A DNA stretch of 64,000 bases from Macrotrachela quadricornifera (GCA_022393335.1 JAJEKB010021035.1:533072-597071); one strand, 5' to 3'. Shown: positions 37,184-50,490, counted from the stretch's first letter. The notes: a model not told the origin generated them from the letters alone. Numbers and translations are program-made.

Positions 37184-37419
37184 GAAAGTGCAACGAATAA
37201 TAATCCATTTAAGAGTTTCTTAGTTCTTAATACCCTTTTATAAACGTTTGTAAATGACTCCTATTATGCTTAATAAATTTCGTAAAACGCTGTCTAACAC
37301 CCTTTTTGAGCGATTTTTGTTTTAATATACGTTTAAAATGATGGTTTTGTAACATATTCGAAAGGGTTTAGAAAAGCTTACAATACGGTTTGCAAGGGTT
37401 TATTATTCGTTGCACTTCC
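37184..37419. mobile_element. 236-bp MITE
   Basis: Inverted ends GAAAGTGCAACGAATAATAA (37184) and TTATTATTCGTTGCACTTCC (to 37419) differ at one to two positions. No coding content. Confidence 0.65.
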
Positions 37420-37893
37420 AAATACCTTTTTTGGGTTTTGCATTCTGCTGTCACTTTTTTCAGTGCAGTTTGATCCTGAATGCCTATCAAACATTAGCAA
37501 CTGTCCATGCTACACTATCTGCATTTATAATAGTGTTAAACATTCTCTTCATTCGTCATATTTTGATTTGGTCATCAATCGAGCAAGAGATTTTAACAGA
37601 GAAAACCAGCTTGCTTGTTGCTAAGACATACGAAATTATCGTTTCTATCAGACAATTTAAGCCATGTGCAGATTAGAAAAAATGATAACATTGTTACTTA
37701 TTTCTTCGGATACCTACGTGTCCGTGTCCGAAAAATGCCATTAACGAAGATCGTGGCAAAAATCTTCAACCTTGTCTCTTTACAACCGCAAACTACCATA
37801 TCAAAAACACATTCTAACTAGTTTTATTCTGATTGTAGTAAAACACAAACAACAAAATGGTTTCCTCCATTCTGCCTATGTATAAATTGATAA
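37420..37893. other. intergenic, no gene seen
   Basis: The 88-codon and 68-codon plus-strand frames here have no recognisable features and overlap each other in different frames. Confidence 0.4.
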
Positions 37894-40288
37894 CTAGTGT
37901 TTTGGTTTCAATTGCTCGCGATTGCACTGAATCAATTCATTCAACCGTCTAGTGAGGTGCTCTGCGATTTGATTCTGTCTGAGTTCGAGTATGGTGAGTG
38001 CCTGTGTGAAAAAGTGGAGATGGTGATATGAGATAGTATAGGAGAAAAAGAGAGTCACCGTGTTATTCCGTAATGCATCGACCATATGTTGTGCTCCAAC
38101 ATTTCCGATTTGATTGCGTTCGAGATTAAGTATGGTGAGCGTCTGTGTAAAAAAATGAAGATGGTGATATGATATAATGAAGGAGAGAAAGAGAATCACT
38201 GTGTTATTTCGTAATGCATTGGCCACATGTTGTGCTCCAACNNNNNNNNNNGTAGTTGAAGAGAAAAAGAGAGTCACCGTATTATTTTGTAATGCATTGG
38301 CTATACGTCGTGCTCCAACAACTCCGATTTGATTGCCTCGGAGATTGAGTGTGGTGAGTATCTGTGTGAAAAAATGGAGATGGTGATATGAGATAGTGGA
38401 GGAAAGAAAGAGGATCACTCTGTTATTTCGTATTGCATCGGCCATATCTTCTGCCCCAACAATTCCGATTTGATTGATTCCGAGATCGAGTGTGGTGAGT
38501 GTCTGTGTGAAAGAAAGAAGATGGTGATATACGATAATGAAGGAGAAAAAGAGGATCACTGTGTTATTTCGTAGTGCAACGGCCAGATATTGTCCTCCAA
38601 CAACTCCGATTTGATTGTCTCTGAGATTGAGTGTGGTGTGTGTCTATGTGAAAAAGTGGAGATGGTGATATGAGATAGTAGAGTAGAAAAAGAGAATCAC
38701 TGCGTTATTTTGTAATGCAACGGTCAGATGCTGTGCTCCAACATCTCCGATTTCATTGTGTTCGACATTGAGTGTGGTGAGTGTCTGTGTGAAAAAATGG
38801 AGATGGTGATATGAGGTAGTATAGAAGAGCAAGAGGGTCACTATATTATTTCGTAATGCATCGGCCATATGTTGTGCTCCAACATTTCCGATTTGATTGC
38901 TTCGGAGATTGAGTATGGTGAGTGTCTGTGTGGAAAAGTGGAGACGGTTATGTGAGGTAGTATAGGAAAGAAAGAGGATCACTTTGTTATTCCGTAATGC
39001 ATCGGCCATGTGTTGTGCTCCAACATCTTCGATTTCATTGCGTTCGAGATTGAGTGTGGTGAGTGTCTGTGTGAAAAAGTGGAGATGGTGATATAAGATA
39101 ATATAGGAGAGGAAGAGGGTCACCGTGTTATTCCCTAATGCATCGGTCATATGTTGTGCTCCAACAACTCTGATATCATTGCGTTCAAGATCTAGTGTGG
39201 TGAGTATCTGTGTGAAAAAGTGGAGATGGCGATATGAAGTAGTAAACGAGAGAAAGAGGATCACTTTATTATTTCGTAATGCATCGGCCATATGTTGTGC
39301 TCCAACATCTCCGATTTCATTGAATGCGACAATGAGTGTGGTGAGTGTCTGTATGAAAAAGTGGAGATGGTGATATGAGGTAGTATAGGAGAGAAAGAGA
39401 GTCACCGTGTTATTCCGTAATGCATCGGCCATATGTTGTGCTCCAACAACTCCGATTTGATTGCGTTGGAGGTTGAGTGTGGTGAGTGTCTGTGAAAAAA
39501 TGGAGATGGTGATATGAGTTAGTGCAGGAGAGAAAGAGGGTCACCATGTTATTTCGTAATGCATTGGCCATATGTTGTGTTCCAACATCTCCAAGTTGAT
39601 TGTTTGCGAGATCTAGTGTGGTAAGTGTCTGTGTGAAGGAAAGAAGATGATGATATGAGATAATGGAGGAGAGAAAGAGGATCACTTTGTTATTTCGTAA
39701 TGCATCGGCCATATGCTGCACTCCAACAATTCCAATTCGATTGCTTCCGAGATTGAGTGTGGTGAGTGTCTGGGAAAAAATGGAGATGGTGATATGAGTT
39801 AGTGCAGGAGAGAAAGAGGGTCACCATGTTATTTCGTAATGCATTGGCCATATGTTGTGTTCCAACATCTCCAAGTTGATTGTATGCGACATTCAGTGTG
39901 GTGAGTGTCTGTGTGAAAAAGTACTAATGACGATATGCGGTAGTATAGGAGAGAAAGAGGATCACTGCGTTATTTTGTAATGCAACAGCCAGATGTTGTG
40001 CTCCAACATCTGTGATTTCATTGTGTTCGACATTGAGTGTGGTGAGTGTCTATGTGAAAAAATGGAGATGACGATATGAGGTAGTACAGAAAAAAAGATG
40101 GTCACGGTGTTATTCCATAATGCATGAGCTAGACGTCGTGCTCGAGCATGTCCGATTTGATTGTCTCCGAAAGTGAGTGTGGTAAGTGTCTATTTGGAAA
40201 AGGGGAGACGGTGATATGAGATAGTAGAATAGAGAAAAATGGTCAACTTGTTATTTTGTAAGATTGGTGAAAATGTCAATGATTGCAT
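37894..40288 (-). pseudogene. leucine-rich-repeat gene, one 84-nt LRR per exon (5' end lost or altered)
   Basis: About 17 exons of 84 nt each encode one 28-residue LRR of the ribonuclease-inhibitor/NLR type (TLTTLDLxxNxIGxVGAQHMADALRNNx). Each is separated by an intron of about 57 nt starting GTGA and ending TTTTTCACACAG, all phase 0. The last exon encodes ALTILELRQNQIAEHLTRR and ends ...QLKPKH-stop at 37894. The first complete LRR exon lies near 40170-40085. Upstream of it only a tail (LQNNK) remains, behind an ATG at 40288 that directly follows two in-frame stops, and its donor reads TTGACC rather than GTGACC. No NACHT, signal or membrane domain is present. An N gap (38242-38251) hides part of one unit. 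I call it a probable 5'-truncated fragment; a far upstream exon cannot be excluded. Confidence 0.75.
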
Positions 40289-42318
40289 CTACTATTATTC
40301 TACGCACTACAGCTTATTTCTAGACAAAATATACGGTACTACCTTTATATAGTAGTATATGATTGATTAGAAGGGGGGTTTTGGAATAAAGTAGGTGTAG
40401 AAAAACGTGTAGTCTTGAATAAAATTTGATTGTCGTTTCAGATAATATATTAGTATAAAGAATATTCGTCGGTATTCCTTTCAAGTGGGTAAAATCCGCA
40501 TGGTCTGTTGGATAGAATTACTGGTATAAAGGATTCAGGTAAATACTGGTAGATGGAAGCATAATTGTGGGTAGTCTAGACTCACCGTTAATCCCCTAGT
40601 GGCAATTGGAATTGGAACTGATAGATCCATTAAAGTAAGTAAACGATACAAAGAATAGCGAAATTGGTAGAACAGTTTTATAGTCAATTTCATAAGTTAT
40701 TGGTGGGTACAAAAGAACATGTGGTTGTATCACTTCATCTGGAAAAGACGGGATTTAGAATATCAATATTTTTGAAAAATTGAACAAAATGTTCTGTAGT
40801 TAAAGGTATTAGTGTTTTGTGAAGGGCTTCGCATGTGGTATAAATTGTGAAAGAGAGCTAATAGTTATCTATATCATGGATGCAAGAAAATTGGGAAAAG
40901 TTTTCGGGTTGGATTTAGTAATATAGATTTGGATGTGCTTTGGGTTTGATATGTAGGTTTACTTCTAGAACAAGTGCGCATAAATATTTCACTAGTTTTT
41001 TCAACATGAGTACCTTGGCACACTATTTTTATTATTTTCACTACAAGCGTAAATCGAAATCCTAAATGTATGGTTCGAAATCGCGAAATATTTTAATGCA
41101 TATATCGTCTTTCTGGTTTAGTGGAAAGTAGTTGTTAACACCTTATTTTATCAAAATCTAGGCCCAAATCCAAAAACTGCATACCAACTGTAGATTCAAA
41201 TCCAAATACTATGAAACAAATCTAAAGCCTTTGGTACGTTGCATGCCTAATTTATATGTGTTTCGAAAGTTTCACGATAGGTTAGCTGGTTACACACAAT
41301 AGAGCATGAAATAGACAACGTAACCGCTAATGAGCAGAAGAAGAGTAATGAAGAATAACGTTAGTTTATGTATTGTAAATCTCGTCACATAAGAAATTGA
41401 AATGATTTTTCTTATATCCTTTTTTTTTTGTAGCGAATATTCTAATTTAATACACAGAAGTTTATTTCAAATATTTATTTGATTAAAAAAAACTCTAAAT
41501 ATTAGACATTTTCATCTTTTAGCAAACTAACAGCGTCATTCGACTAGACTCCATATCATGATTCGACTATTTATTTTATCGGTGAAACAGCATGAAGTGA
41601 ACTGTTAAACCGCTCGATTTATCTAGATTGTCTTCTTCATTGACTCTATAGTCAATGTTCCTAATAAGAACAATCTTAGTAGAATATGGGTCGAATCAGC
41701 CAGAATAGAATATTTCCGTTTTTTCGTAAAAATCAAAGCCGAGACGCAAAAGATCAACATGACTACATTTTATGATCCTTAATATATAAAAAAACCACGT
41801 TTGTTCTTGGTTTCTTTTGCTGTGATAACTAGGAAAATGTGTTTTCCTGTAGTTATTACCATACTACTCAAAATTTTCTGTGTTTTCTTGAAAAAAACCA
41901 GTCACAGACCATCCTTAGTAATCGAGTAGTCCAAAAAGTCTAGCAAAACGCCAAGACGTCTTTTTATATGAATTATGAGAGATCACATGTGGAGGGTTAA
42001 TAGGCCCAAGTTTCATCGTAAAGGAGCGAACATCAACAGAGGTGTGAAAATACCAAAAATAGCCTGTTCGCACACTGTCACGTCGCTAACGGTGAGAATG
42101 CTCGTCTTTTGAAAAAAGCTACACATGTGTACAAAAACCTCTGGATACAGAATTTGTAGCTTAAAGAGTCATCTACAAAATGCACCATTCACTTTTTGAT
42201 AAACACTGTCTCACTTCATAGATTTTTCAAACTACGAAAAAGCCACTGGTAAGCTTGTCACTTGTACGTTCGCCTAACCAGTGGTTCTTGAACATATCAA
42301 ACCATCGCGTATACTGTA
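40289..42318. other. 2-kb region without recognised genes
   Basis: AT-rich DNA, no supportable frame and no strong repeat found on either strand. Confidence 0.4.
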
Positions 42319-43289
42319 TTAACACATCAACCTGATGAGACCCACTGATGAATCTCACTATATTTTAACAAAAAACTTAGTAGAAAACATTTTCTATTCC
42401 TGCTTTCTTAAGGGGAAGGTTACACATAATGCATCATCGGCTCTACCTTCGCTGTTGTTGGAATCACTGATTTCATAGCATGATGCTCCTTGTTAAAACT
42501 ATCAAAAGAAAAACAGTTGTCACAATCAGAACAGAAGGTTTCTATTGTTCTTCTTTGCTGTCGCATGACTTGCTTCTCATGATTGTTGTTGCATGGTTTT
42601 TCTCATATCAACCACCACAGCATCTTTGGACAGTGCGTGTAGATTACGACGAAGAGAGGCAAGGTAGTGATTTGTCAGGTCAGCTATTAGCATACTATGC
42701 ATATCTCAGGCAGTCAACAAAATGGTACTGAAAGGTGGCATTTGAATTATTTTTTTTGAAGGGCAATAGTTAATAGCTATTTGATATACAAGTAAAATTA
42801 TGCTACAAGCGAAGTGACAATTCTGCAGTTTCTCAAAAAGACTTATGTGATCTTTATTGCTTGGCATGCCACTCGAGAAGTTGAATCCTGGTCCCGGGCA
42901 AAAGTCACGAAGTCATCCTAGGCGAAAACTTGCTGAGCATAAGGTCGAACAAAAGAAAGGATCTGCGCGCACTGTCCAAGAGTACAGTGCTCGTCGCTAT
43001 GAGAAAAACCAGGGAACAACAATCATGAGAAGCAAGTCATGCAACAGCAAAGAAAAACAAGAGAAACTTTCTCTTCTGATCATGATAAAGTTTTTTTATC
43101 TTGATTGTTTTGACCAGGAATACTATCTGATGTAATCAATAATTCCAACAACAGCGAAGACAGAGCAGATGACACATTACGTGTAACCTCTTGATTCAGA
43201 AAAAAAGAAAAGAGAGTGTTTTTCTAGTAAGTTTTTTGTTAAAATATAGTGGGGCTCACCAGTGGGACCCATCGGGTTGAATGTGTTAA
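42319..43289. mobile_element. TTAA-flanked fold-back element (piggyBac-like MITE)
   Basis: TTAA lies at both edges (42319-42322, 43286-43289), followed by inverted ends TTAACACAT(C/T)CAACC(T/C)GATG. Imperfect complementarity extends about 335 bp inward on each side, passing TATATTTTAACAAAAAACTTA, CTTCGCTGTTGTTGGAAT and GCATGACTTGCTTCTCATG. The loop is ~300 bp. The short frames inside are products of the arms. TTAA duplication is the hallmark of piggyBac-type transposases; no such gene is in the window. Confidence 0.75.
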
Positions 43290-44770
43290 ATGGGTAATTT
43301 TTTTAAAAATCTGTTATAATTGACATATTTAAGGTGATTTCGTGATGCTTCAATGATATTGACGTGTGTGAGCCCCAGAGCCTCGATCAACCTTGGTCAC
43401 GAGATCAATTTTAAAATATAGATGGTGCTGCAAAAACTTTTATTAGTAAAATAAATTGTAAAATTGTTTTCTTCTGAGTTAGTTTGAATTCTTTTTAATA
43501 AGTAAATTGAGTTTGAATCAAAACATCCGCTCTTCAATCGTTTATAATTGGAATTGAAAGTCGTAGATTCTACTATCAATAATAGCGAAACAGTAATATA
43601 TTGATGGTATCTTCCAAAAAAAAACATGACATGGGCTTACATATTAAATCTTACTCTTTTGTGTATAAATAGGTCTTTGTTAAAATCTCTTTCTTTTTCT
43701 TTCTAAGTCATGTTGTGACACATATACATACAAGCTAGCAGTAATCAAATCTAATACTTTCATCATTATGATTCTCGTTTGCTAAGAATAGAATCATATA
43801 GGAATTCTCGAGAGAATTCATCTATTGAGTTGAATGAGAGTGAGTACAAAATTAAAAAAGCAACAAAATGATTTAAAACAGAAACTGAAGCATTATTTCA
43901 AGATGAAACACATGAAGCGATATCTATTATATGTAGAGTCATGTGTCATAACTACAGCGATTTAACCTAGTTTAAGTTGAAAAGAATAATTTTATATTAT
44001 AGGTGAGATTAGTATCGCATTCGAGCTTTTTCCGATTGGGATTCTTTTTACGACTTGAGTTGGTGTTTGAACCAGTTGAGTTAGGTGCAAAATTTAATAC
44101 TGCTTCGAATGGTACTGATTTAAGTGAGGGTCATCGGAAGTCCATGAGCTTTTTTAATTCTCTTCGAATTCTAACTAAAAAAAAGGCGACAACTTTTCGA
44201 CGACGTCATGGGTAGAGGTCTTAATAAAAACAAGCCCTCTATCTTGAACAGTCCAATCCATCAGCTCTTCCAATAACATCATCATTAGTTTTATCCAATG
44301 TCGATCTCTTATTAACATCCAAGCAGCTTCAATAACGCACTATGCCCAAATAATAAACAATCGTTCACCACATCATAACTACTCATCTCAGTCGTGTTAT
44401 ATCACTAATCCTCAAAATGACTTTCACACTTACATATATATTTTATATATTAAGCATGGGTCTTGGGGAGCTCATAGGGTTTATGATATTTCCTATTCCT
44501 TTTATTTTCAGTCTCCGCATTGGCATGACTTCAGGTATTTCATGTATCTCTGTGAAAACCCTGACGGTCACCGTCACTATCACTGATTCTCATCTTCACC
44601 TACTCTCAAGCTTAATTTTAAAAAAATATATGAAACACATTAGTCTCACGCTTAATACAAAAAAAGTATATGAATTGTCTTAGATCCACAAAACACTCAC
44701 CACTTATGAATAAAAGGAAGTTTTTCTGTTTTTTTGGTTTTCAGCAAGAATTTAAATAGACCATTATAAG
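43290..44770. other. intergenic, no gene seen
   Basis: No supportable coding frame. The 70- and 88-codon plus-strand frames have no recognisable features. Confidence 0.4.
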
Positions 44771-45204
44771 GATCATGGGACATTAAGTGGCACCTGCATC
44801 CAAAATATTGGTTTTTCGAGAGGCTTTTTCCAGTATTTGCTGTCCAGATTTGCTCTATAATTTGCGTTGAATTTCCAACCGATTGGTTAAATGCAGAGTC
44901 GAATTATAAACGTAGCTCAAGCGGTTAGAAAACCCACTAAAGTCATTGAGCGAATTCAAACAACAAATACTGGAAAAATTCTCTTGTAAAATCGGCATTT
45001 TGGTACAAGTAGTGTTTTTCGTTGGTTGATCTATATAAAAATACAATCATCCTATTCAGAATTTGATTTTGCATTTAGTTCAGACGACTAGAGACATAAC
45101 TCAAGTCGCAGAGTTCAATCTGAATAGCAAATACTCAAAACTCCACGTTAGAAAGGCAGAAAGTCAGTATTTGGGTGCAGGTGGCACTTTTTGTCCAATG
45201 ATCT
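44771..45204. mobile_element. ~430-bp inverted-repeat element
   Basis: GATCATGGGACATTAAGTGG on the left pairs with CCACTTTTTGTCC-AATGATC-like sequence on the right, and CACCTGCATCCAAAATATTGG with AGTATTTGGGTGCAGGTG. The arms are about 45 bp. The interior has further AATACTGGAAAAA / AGTATTTG echoes but no gene. Confidence 0.55.
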
Positions 45205-46524
45205 CAGTTGAAAATGGCACCATTCGATGCAGAATTCAATTTTGCATCTCAAATAATCGATTAAAAAACCAACTCAGGCTATAAAAAAACTAATCTGAAT
45301 TGTAAAGACTTAAATATAGTAGTAACTTGACCTACATGTAAGTACTGTAGTTAGAATAAAAGCTGCATTCAAATTATTACAGATTGATTGATCCCAGAAA
45401 GTTCCTCTTTTCAGTTTCTTTAAAGATATTCCTAATAGTGTCTCTGACCAATCCTCTGCATTCTTTTCAATGATAGCCGAAATTAATCCTACTAATAAAT
45501 TGACGAAAAGAAAGATGCGCTTGAAAGATGATGAAAATATGATTCCATATTAAAAGTTCACATTACCTGGTATCTGGGATACGTGTCCGTGATGGCATTG
45601 AGTCTTGGACAAACATTTCGGCATGACACAAGAATTGTAAAATTATCCGAATTGTCAAGAATTTTGTACATCAACTCGATGGATAGTGTAAGCAGTGTTA
45701 AATCCATTTTGTTTGATGTTGACATTGTTTTTTTTTCAGAATGTGTGTTTCACTGAAATATGTTTGTTTTAAGTCATTCAATTATCTTTTAAGTATTCTT
45801 TTGTATATGTCATGGAATTTTCCGTGATGATAAAATGTCTCTCTTATACATAGAACTACAGTGGTGTAAGCAGAACAATCCAATGGGAAGGTTTTATAAA
45901 AGCCCATCATCGTTTTTCTTTAGATTTTATGTAAAGCTTTGAATTGTTTGCCTTGTAATTTTTCATTTCTCTCTAATGACTATGAGAAATTCACTTCACG
46001 CTTCTTAGCTCTTTGATTCTCGCATTAAAAAGAGTGATATAATGATGGAAGAAACAAATCAAAATTTTTGAAAACAGTGGAACACTAAGAGCCAAATGTC
46101 ATGAATAAAAGCATGTATAACCATAGAAGTGTTCGAATTTTGTGATTTCTGAACTCCGAAGAGCTTCGAAATCCAAACATTAGTAAATCTTCTTCGCAAT
46201 TGAATCTCCTGGGTGGTTTTGGGTGCAAAAAACTGTTTAAAAGTCTCTACAGATTTTCACAGTTTCTAATCTTCTATTCTCTGGCACCAATACAGCAGAC
46301 CTAGTGTCGAGTCTGGGGATCGATAATCTACAGTAATTTAATATTAAATGTTAAGTGTTCGCTTAACACTTAAAATTATGTGATTAAGTAATTGTTATGA
46401 GAGATATAACATTTTGACAAAACCTCAAGTCCTTTGCTATACGAGCAATCATCCTATTCCGTGTCGTTGAACATCGCGAAATCGATTCCAGCAATTCTGT
46501 AATCGAGGTCAGTCATTCCGAAAT
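45205..46524. other. intergenic, no gene seen
   Basis: No supportable frame or strong repeat. Confidence 0.4.
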
Positions 46525-46680
46525 CGCAGGTTTATTCTAAGGACAATAGCGAATGTGAGAGTAAGGGTACGAGAGAATGCCCATGAAGGATTTTGAAACC
46601 GGAATCGATGAAGTTATTTTGGAATCACTGATTTATTCTAAGCACAATAGCGAATGTGATGGTGAGGACTAAGAGGAATG
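46525..46680 (+). repeat. direct repeat, ~102-bp spacing
   Basis: TTTATTCTAAGGACAATAGC (46529) and TTTATTCTAAGCACAATAGC (46631) continue with GAATGTGA(G/T)(A/G)GT... and end in GAGAATG / AGGAATG. The surrounding region is rich in GGAATCGATT-like phrases. Confidence 0.55.
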
Positions 46681-47404
46681 GCAGTGCGCAAATCGGGAAT
46701 GAATACCAGTAATTACGAAATCGATTCCAACAATTACGAAATTTATTGAAATTGGGGTTTAATCCGGTTCCAGAATCAGTGGAATTGATTCCAAAATGTT
46801 CAACATCGCCGAATAGAATGTGTTCTCTCATGAGAGTTCCTTGGAAGATTTTTGATTTTGTACAATAAGCTAGCAAGATATGTATAATACTATTTACCGA
46901 AAAATTATGAATTAAAAGGCACTAAGAAAGATTTCTTACCTTACTTGGTGTTGCAACGTTACAAAACGTTCAAATGTTGAGCAAAATTTATTCAGTCGTG
47001 CGCGTAACAAAGTGTCGACGTTTTACGCATAAAAGCCAAACATTTTAACAGATAAAAAAAAATTATTTTGAGTGAAAAAAATGAACTGATCGATCAGAAT
47101 CAATACTTTCAAACTTGTTTATTTTAGAAGAAAAATTTTTTTTATATGTTAAAATGTGGATTTTTATGTCTCACAGCATTTATTTTTTGTTTCGTCTCTG
47201 TCTGAGTTGAAGAAAAGAAAAAAAATTTCAAATTTTCTTCCTTTACTCATTCTTCTTGGTGTTGTTCGACGTAACTGTAGCATGGCTTATGACTTTTGAC
47301 AAGGACAGTCGCCGAAGACGGCTAAACTTTGAATTTCCTTTCTGAAAAAATTATTTATTCAGTTTTACATGACGTTGCTTGAAACTCTTTCGAATAACGC
47401 AAGG

Positions 47405-47695
47405 AGTAAAGAGTGGAATCCTGGAATCCGGAATCCAAAATAATTTAATGGAATCCTAAAGAATCAAACAGAATCCTAGAAGTGAATAGAATCCAAAAAA
47501 CTAACAACTACTAGAGGATTCCAAGATTCCAAAATGTTACAATTTTTCATTAAAAAAATTTTAAAAAGTCATAGAGAATCCGATGAAATCCTAAGGAAGC
47601 AGGACGATTTCTTTAGAATCTTTAGGAATCTCGAAGAATCACCAGAATCCTAGAGAATCATCGGAGTCCTATGGAATCCAAGACACCAGATTCCG
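47405..47695. repeat. degenerate GAATCC-rich repeat
   Basis: GAATCC, GGAATCC or the complement GGATTCC occurs around fifteen times in 290 bp at irregular 10-25-bp spacing (GGAATCCTGGAATCCGGAAT, CAGAATCCTAGA and similar). Low-complexity repeat, not coding. Confidence 0.55.
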
Positions 47696-48960
47696 CTCTT
47701 TCCCCCTTGTATAAGCCTAAAACATTAACAAGTGAACGTAATTCATCAATTGACTCATAGACTTCACGTTGAGTCCAAGAATTTTGAGAGTGAGAATGAT
47801 TCTTGCGGGTGTGGGTGAGAATAGGTGTTGGATGAGGGTGAGTTTTGTATAAAGGAAATTTGAAGTTAAAAGCAAGTAAATATTTGATGTCTCATTTATC
47901 TTTTTCCAACTTAGATTCATAAATATCTAAAGTTTATAGATGCGTAACTCTTATGCGATCTTATAGATGAAACGAATTGGAGTTTTAAAAAAAGTAAATA
48001 CCTAATCAGTGATTTCCTTATAGTAATTTTTATGTATAATGGGTATTCTTTGCTGATATAAGTTTAGGATTTTACATAATAATAATAGCTATCAGCTGCT
48101 TATGCCATAAGATTTCTGCGGTACAGTTATAAATATTTATTTGACATCTATCTCCAACTGAGAATATTGAACTGTAAAAGAGCAAATATCTGATTTCTTT
48201 AGGAAACATCAAATTTGAACAATCAGATATTTGGTAAAAATTTGTAGTAATTTTAATTTTGCCACATCCTCTAGAAGTGTACTTGACTACACATCTCTAC
48301 ATTCCAAAGACTACAAAATCGCAAGAATCTGACTGACTTCTGATGTTAGACTGCTCTTAATGAGATAGAAAACCCATTTTGGAATCTCGAATATCTGTTG
48401 AGAGATGTAAGATCAGTAGGATGCTAGATGTAGAGAAACCATCCGGCACTTCGGAAATCATATTCAAGAAACCTATACAGGGTTATATATAGAGACACAC
48501 CCGATAGATTTCTTCAGGTTTCTGAACAAATCTTTCTTAAAGGAATGCTCTAAACGTTGGTTTCATTTTAATATACTTGGAATATAATATCTCTCATATA
48601 AAGCTAAATCAATGGATTCAAATAAATTTCTAAAAGAATCTTACAGCCTCACTTTCATATCAAAATTCAATATACTTATATGTTGTTCTTCTAAGTACTA
48701 GAAGTTTGAACGAGTGCTGTTGAAAAATGAAATACTAAATTTGACGAGAGCAACTGTTATGGAATTCATTCAAATTTTTAAAATAAGAATTCGTTTAAGT
48801 GTCAATATAATTTTTAACAAACTCATGTCTGTTATCTTCAAAGAACTAATTCCCTTTTACTTATCACTATATATCTTCATAAATATTAACATTTGAGATG
48901 GTTGAAATAGGCAGATAAAAACATATTCTATGTCTAAAACAATAAATAAATATGTAATAT
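47696..48960. other. intergenic, no gene seen
   Basis: No supportable frame or repeat. Confidence 0.4.
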
Positions 48961-49394
48961 TTAACAAGTAACGCTCGTCGCGGACAACTCGCTTGACCCT
49001 CGACTGAATCTTTTTTCATATTTTATGTCTTCGTTAGATATATTGTTGATATTTACACTGATGGTTCAGTTAGTTCACTCAAACCTACCACGTTTTTTGA
49101 TTTTCAAAAGCGAGGCTGTTAATCTCGTCTTTGATAATTAGCCAGCGCTTTTAATCTTCACATCACAGAGGACATTTATAAAATCTTTAAGAAGGATTGA
49201 TTAGGGATTAGTATCAGTCACATACATTATGTTTTCGACTATTTCCTCCAAAGCTTCAGGTTTGAAAACGTTTCTCATTGAAAGAGATCTTCCAAAGAAT
49301 TGTACAATCGTTTCATTCATAAATATTTTTGATAATAGCTGAACTCAACAGTTCTCTGGATAAGCTTTTTGATATCTTCCATTAAAAATAGCTC

Positions 49395-49438
49395 GCAGTC
49401 AGTCGTCGGCGTCCCTTCGGTCCGCCACTCCTGACTGC
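49395..49438. repeat. GC-rich hairpin, copy 1
   Basis: Outer stem GCAGTCAG / CTGACTGC, inner GGCG-TCC / TCCGCC with a CTTCGG-type loop. Related to 51281-51332 and 52086-52141, but with compensatory changes in the outer stem. Confidence 0.6.
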
Positions 49439-49696
49439 TCGTCTATATCAACTGTGTAGATCTAACTCATTCACTATACCATGTTCTTGCTGCAAATAAT
49501 TTCTGGAGATGTCAGGTTTATAAACGAATCACACGTCAATTACATGGACTGCATAAACTACTAACAAGAGGGTGATGGCGGATTCAATAACATCTCTTCT
49601 TGCAAACCTTAAGTTTTTATTTAAAATACATCTTTTTTACCCTTGAGTTAGAATAGGACAATCCTTTTTTAATTGCTGAGACCAAGCTAAGCCTAT

Positions 49697-49776
49697 GTTT
49701 TTTTGACCCTGACACAAACATACATACACACACACAACATTTTTTTTCATATGACCCTCCTTTCAGTCGAGGGAAC
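49697..49776 (+). repeat. dispersed TTCAGTCGAGGG-type module, copy 3
   Basis: TTTTTTTGACCCTGACACAAAC, ACATACA-rich tract, T-run, CATATGACCCTCC, TTTCAGTCGAGGGAAC. Nearly identical to the copy at 11.7 kb. Confidence 0.65.
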
Positions 49777-50199
49777 AATTGAAGCCACTGCAGCTCTTGA
49801 TCATGTAAACTTTCTTCTAGACTGTTAACCTTACCCTTTCCATCTGATAAACAGCTCCTCTACCCACGTACAGGAAATGTTTTCGAATTACAAAAGCGCT
49901 GTGTATACTATACGGCGATCATTCTGATTGTAAAAATATTTCTCCGAGTGCCGAAAGAAAAATAACCGACCAAATCGAATGTGGTTAAGAATGAACGAAG
50001 CTAGAGCTTCTTTTTCTTTGTTAAAAGTCACTCGCGACAGCCCCAACAATCTTTTGGAATAGACTAGTACAGTTTTTCCTACACTGCTCAAATGAACTAA
50101 AGGTAAAAGAGCGATCATGTTCTTCACCACTAGACCATACCAACAACTACCATCAATTCCTTTGTCCCCTACATACGATACAAAGAAGTGGTGTTCCTT

Positions 50200-50490
50200 T
50201 AACCCTTATATGAGAGCCAGGATTAAGATGTTTTTTTGACGCCTATTGTGAGAGCCAGGGTTAAGATGTTTTTTTTGACCTCTATTGTGAGAGCCAGGGT
50301 TAAGATGTTTTTTTGACCTCTATTGTGAGAACCAGGGTTAAGATGTTTTTTTTTGACCCCTATGTGAGAGCCAGGGTTAAGATGTTTTTTTGACCCCTAT
50401 GTGAGAGTCAGGGTTAAGATGTTTTTTTTTTACCCCTATGTGAGAGCCAGGATTAAGATGTTTTTTTGACCCCTATGAGTCATCCGGTAA
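50200..50490 (+). repeat. ~37-bp tandem array (GAGAGCCAGGGTTAAGATG)
   Basis: Seven to eight units of CTATNGTGAGAGCCAGGGTT + AAGATGTTTTTTTGACC with few substitutions and a variable T-run. High identity suggests recent amplification. The unit shares TTTTTTGACC with the start of the dispersed module that follows. Confidence 0.85.

Noticed and set aside
37410..37821. 88-aa and 68-aa plus-strand frames near the MITE
   Set aside because: Overlapping in different frames, with no motif or splice support.
39125..39373. Plus-strand 82-aa frame in the LRR array
   Set aside because: Antisense shadow of the LRR exons and introns.
42480..43135. 83-aa and 92-aa frames
   Set aside because: They lie within the imperfect arms of the TTAA-flanked fold-back; no protein features.
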